From Nanobdellota archaeon (GTDB lineage: Archaea; Nanobdellota; Nanobdellia; Pacearchaeales; GW2011-AR1): a stretch of 10,628 bases of DNA. Shown in pieces: positions 9,783 through 10,628 of this stretch. The stretch lies in the NCBI GenBank assembly GCA_020056045.1, contig JAGVIM010000216.1:1-10628 (forward strand). The letters run 5' to 3'. Made by a program: the position numbers and the translations under genes. Each line of letters begins with the position of its first letter. Position 1 is the stretch's first letter. Under the pieces are notes generated by a model. That model saw nothing but the letters and a program-made list of their open reading frames with translations. It had not been told where the DNA came from and did not search any database.

Positions 9783-10628
9783 TTATTTACCTTTTATTTT
9801 TTTCTTAGGTTTTTCAACAATAGGCTCTGTTGATCTTTTAGAAACATCTTTTGTATTTTTTGTTAATCTTTCAACAGATTTATCCTTTGAAGGCTTTTGG
9901 TCTGTTAATGGGCCTGTAACTTCAACCATCAAACCTGGAAGTCCGGTTCCGACCGGAACCGGCTGGTTTAGAATAATATTTTCAATTACAGAATCAAGTT
10001 CATCTTTGTTTTCTTTTAATGTAGCATTTACAAACTGTTTAACAGGTGTTTCAAAACTTGCTCTTGCAAGTATTGAAGATTTCTGAGAAATAATTCCCAT
10101 TCTTGTTATTCCCTTAACACTTCCTTCAGAAGTCATTGCATCTGCAATTAATCTAGAATGTCTTTCATTTATATCAAGACCCTGTGATGTTGTAACTTTT
10201 GCAATTTCTCTGATTATTGCAGCTCTTGCAACCTCAACACCAAATACATCACAAACTTCATGTATGTCGTTGCTGATTGTTTTTAATTGTTCAACACCTT
10301 TGAATTTTATTATTTCCTTAAGATTTGTTCCAGCAGTTAATATAACATAACCTTCATCTCTTTTAACAACAAGTATTTGTTCTATTCCTTTTATTCCAGA
10401 TATTGATGTTTCTTTTATTTTTTCTTTTAATTTATAAATTTCTTTAAAATTCATATCTTTTCCATTAAAAATAATTGTATTTCCATGAGTTTTGCAATCG
10501 AATTTTGCCTCTTTCAATCTTCCCCCAATAGTTTCTATTGAAGAATGAACTCTTTTAACAGCATCAGAATCAAAAAGAGCTTCTATTTTTTTATCTCCAA
10601 AATTGATTTTTATTTCTTTAACAATATC
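9783..10628 (-). CDS. rpoA2: RNA polymerase subunit A'' (Rpo1C), C-terminal part
   Basis: This is the last 281 residues of the split largest RNA polymerase subunit; the gene continues beyond the right edge. It includes part of the jaw/clamp region and the highly conserved C-terminal core: VCDVFGVEVARAAIIREI, GLDINERHSRLIADAMTSEG, then GIISQKSSILARASFE (about 10097-10050) and the FVNAT...IENIILNQPVPVGTG stretch. These match the archaeal A'' subunit, which forms the cleft and bridge-side elements of the enzyme. After GTGLPGLMVEVTGPL comes a Lys/Ser/Thr-rich tail of about 40 residues ending PKKKIKGK, longer and more basic than in many relatives. The frame is open to the window edge; an apparent TTG start near 10517 is internal. 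rpoA2 followed by nusA is standard archaeal order. Confidence 0.95.
   Translation of the reverse strand, partial: DIVKEIKINFGDKKIEALFDSDAVKRVHSSIETIGGRLKEAKFDCKTHGNTIIFNGKDMNFKEIYKLKEKIKETSISGIKGIEQILVVKRDEGYVILTAGTNLKEIIKFKGVEQLKTISNDIHEVCDVFGVEVARAAIIREIAKVTTSQGLDINERHSRLIADAMTSEGSVKGITRMGIISQKSSILARASFETPVKQFVNATLKENKDELDSVIENIILNQPVPVGTGLPGLMVEVTGPLTDQKPSKDKSVERLTKNTKDVSKRSTEPIVEKPKKKIKGK

Noticed and set aside
9648..9833. Plus-strand frame between nusA and rpoA2
   Set aside because: It overlaps the nusA promoter and the conserved rpoA2 end on the other strand. Its Phe-rich composition reflects the complement of A-rich DNA.
1..10628. CRISPR array or rRNA gene
   Set aside because: No regularly spaced direct repeats and no rRNA-like GC-rich conserved segments were seen anywhere in the window.

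Overview
The window looks like a piece of a small-genome archaeon, most likely a DPANN-type lineage (Woesearchaeota/Pacearchaeota-like). The evidence is the archaeal order of information-processing genes on the minus strand (RNA polymerase subunit A'' - NusA-like KH protein - S12 - S7 - elongation factor 2), the archaeal form of each protein (diphthamide-type EF-2, 139-aa NusA, 140-aa S12), very AT-rich DNA, and TATA boxes (TTTAAATA, TTTATAAA, TTTAAAAA) centred about 26 nt before start codons, which points to leaderless transcripts. The exact lineage is an inference.

Right half (4456-10628, minus strand): a core transcription/translation cluster. It runs rpoA2 (partial, entering from the right edge), nusA, a 40-aa membrane microprotein, a palindrome-rich element resembling the end of an IS200/IS605 transposon, a 93-aa two-helix membrane protein, rps12, a 79-aa one-helix membrane protein, a 63-aa soluble protein, rps7 and fusA (EF-2). 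Four unrecognised small genes are threaded through an otherwise conserved archaeal gene string. Two of them separate rps12 from rps7, which are normally adjacent. Ribosomal protein L30e, often found between rpoA2 and nusA, is absent here. rps12 and fusA are each preceded by a similar ACAGA/TCTGT dyad, a candidate shared control element.

Left half (1-4455): accessory genes. At the left edge is the 5' part of an unrecognised helical protein (minus). Then on plus: a winged-helix/minimal-nucleotidyltransferase gene overlapping a HEPN gene (toxin-antitoxin-like pair) closed by a 16-bp perfect hairpin; a VTT/DedA-like membrane protein; and two overlapping genes for tandem PRC-barrel proteins. A minus-strand gene for a 123-aa putative membrane protein is followed by a divergent plus-strand gene for a ribbon-helix-helix antitoxin, which has a TATACA/TGTATA operator on its own promoter but no toxin gene behind it.

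The strongest candidates for something undescribed are the small genes inside the ribosomal cluster, the hairpin-rich element at 8841-8943, the paired dyads before rps12 and fusA, and the unusual GTPase motifs of EF-2. No CRISPR array, rRNA or convincing tRNA is present. No gene-free stretch exceeds about 275 bases.
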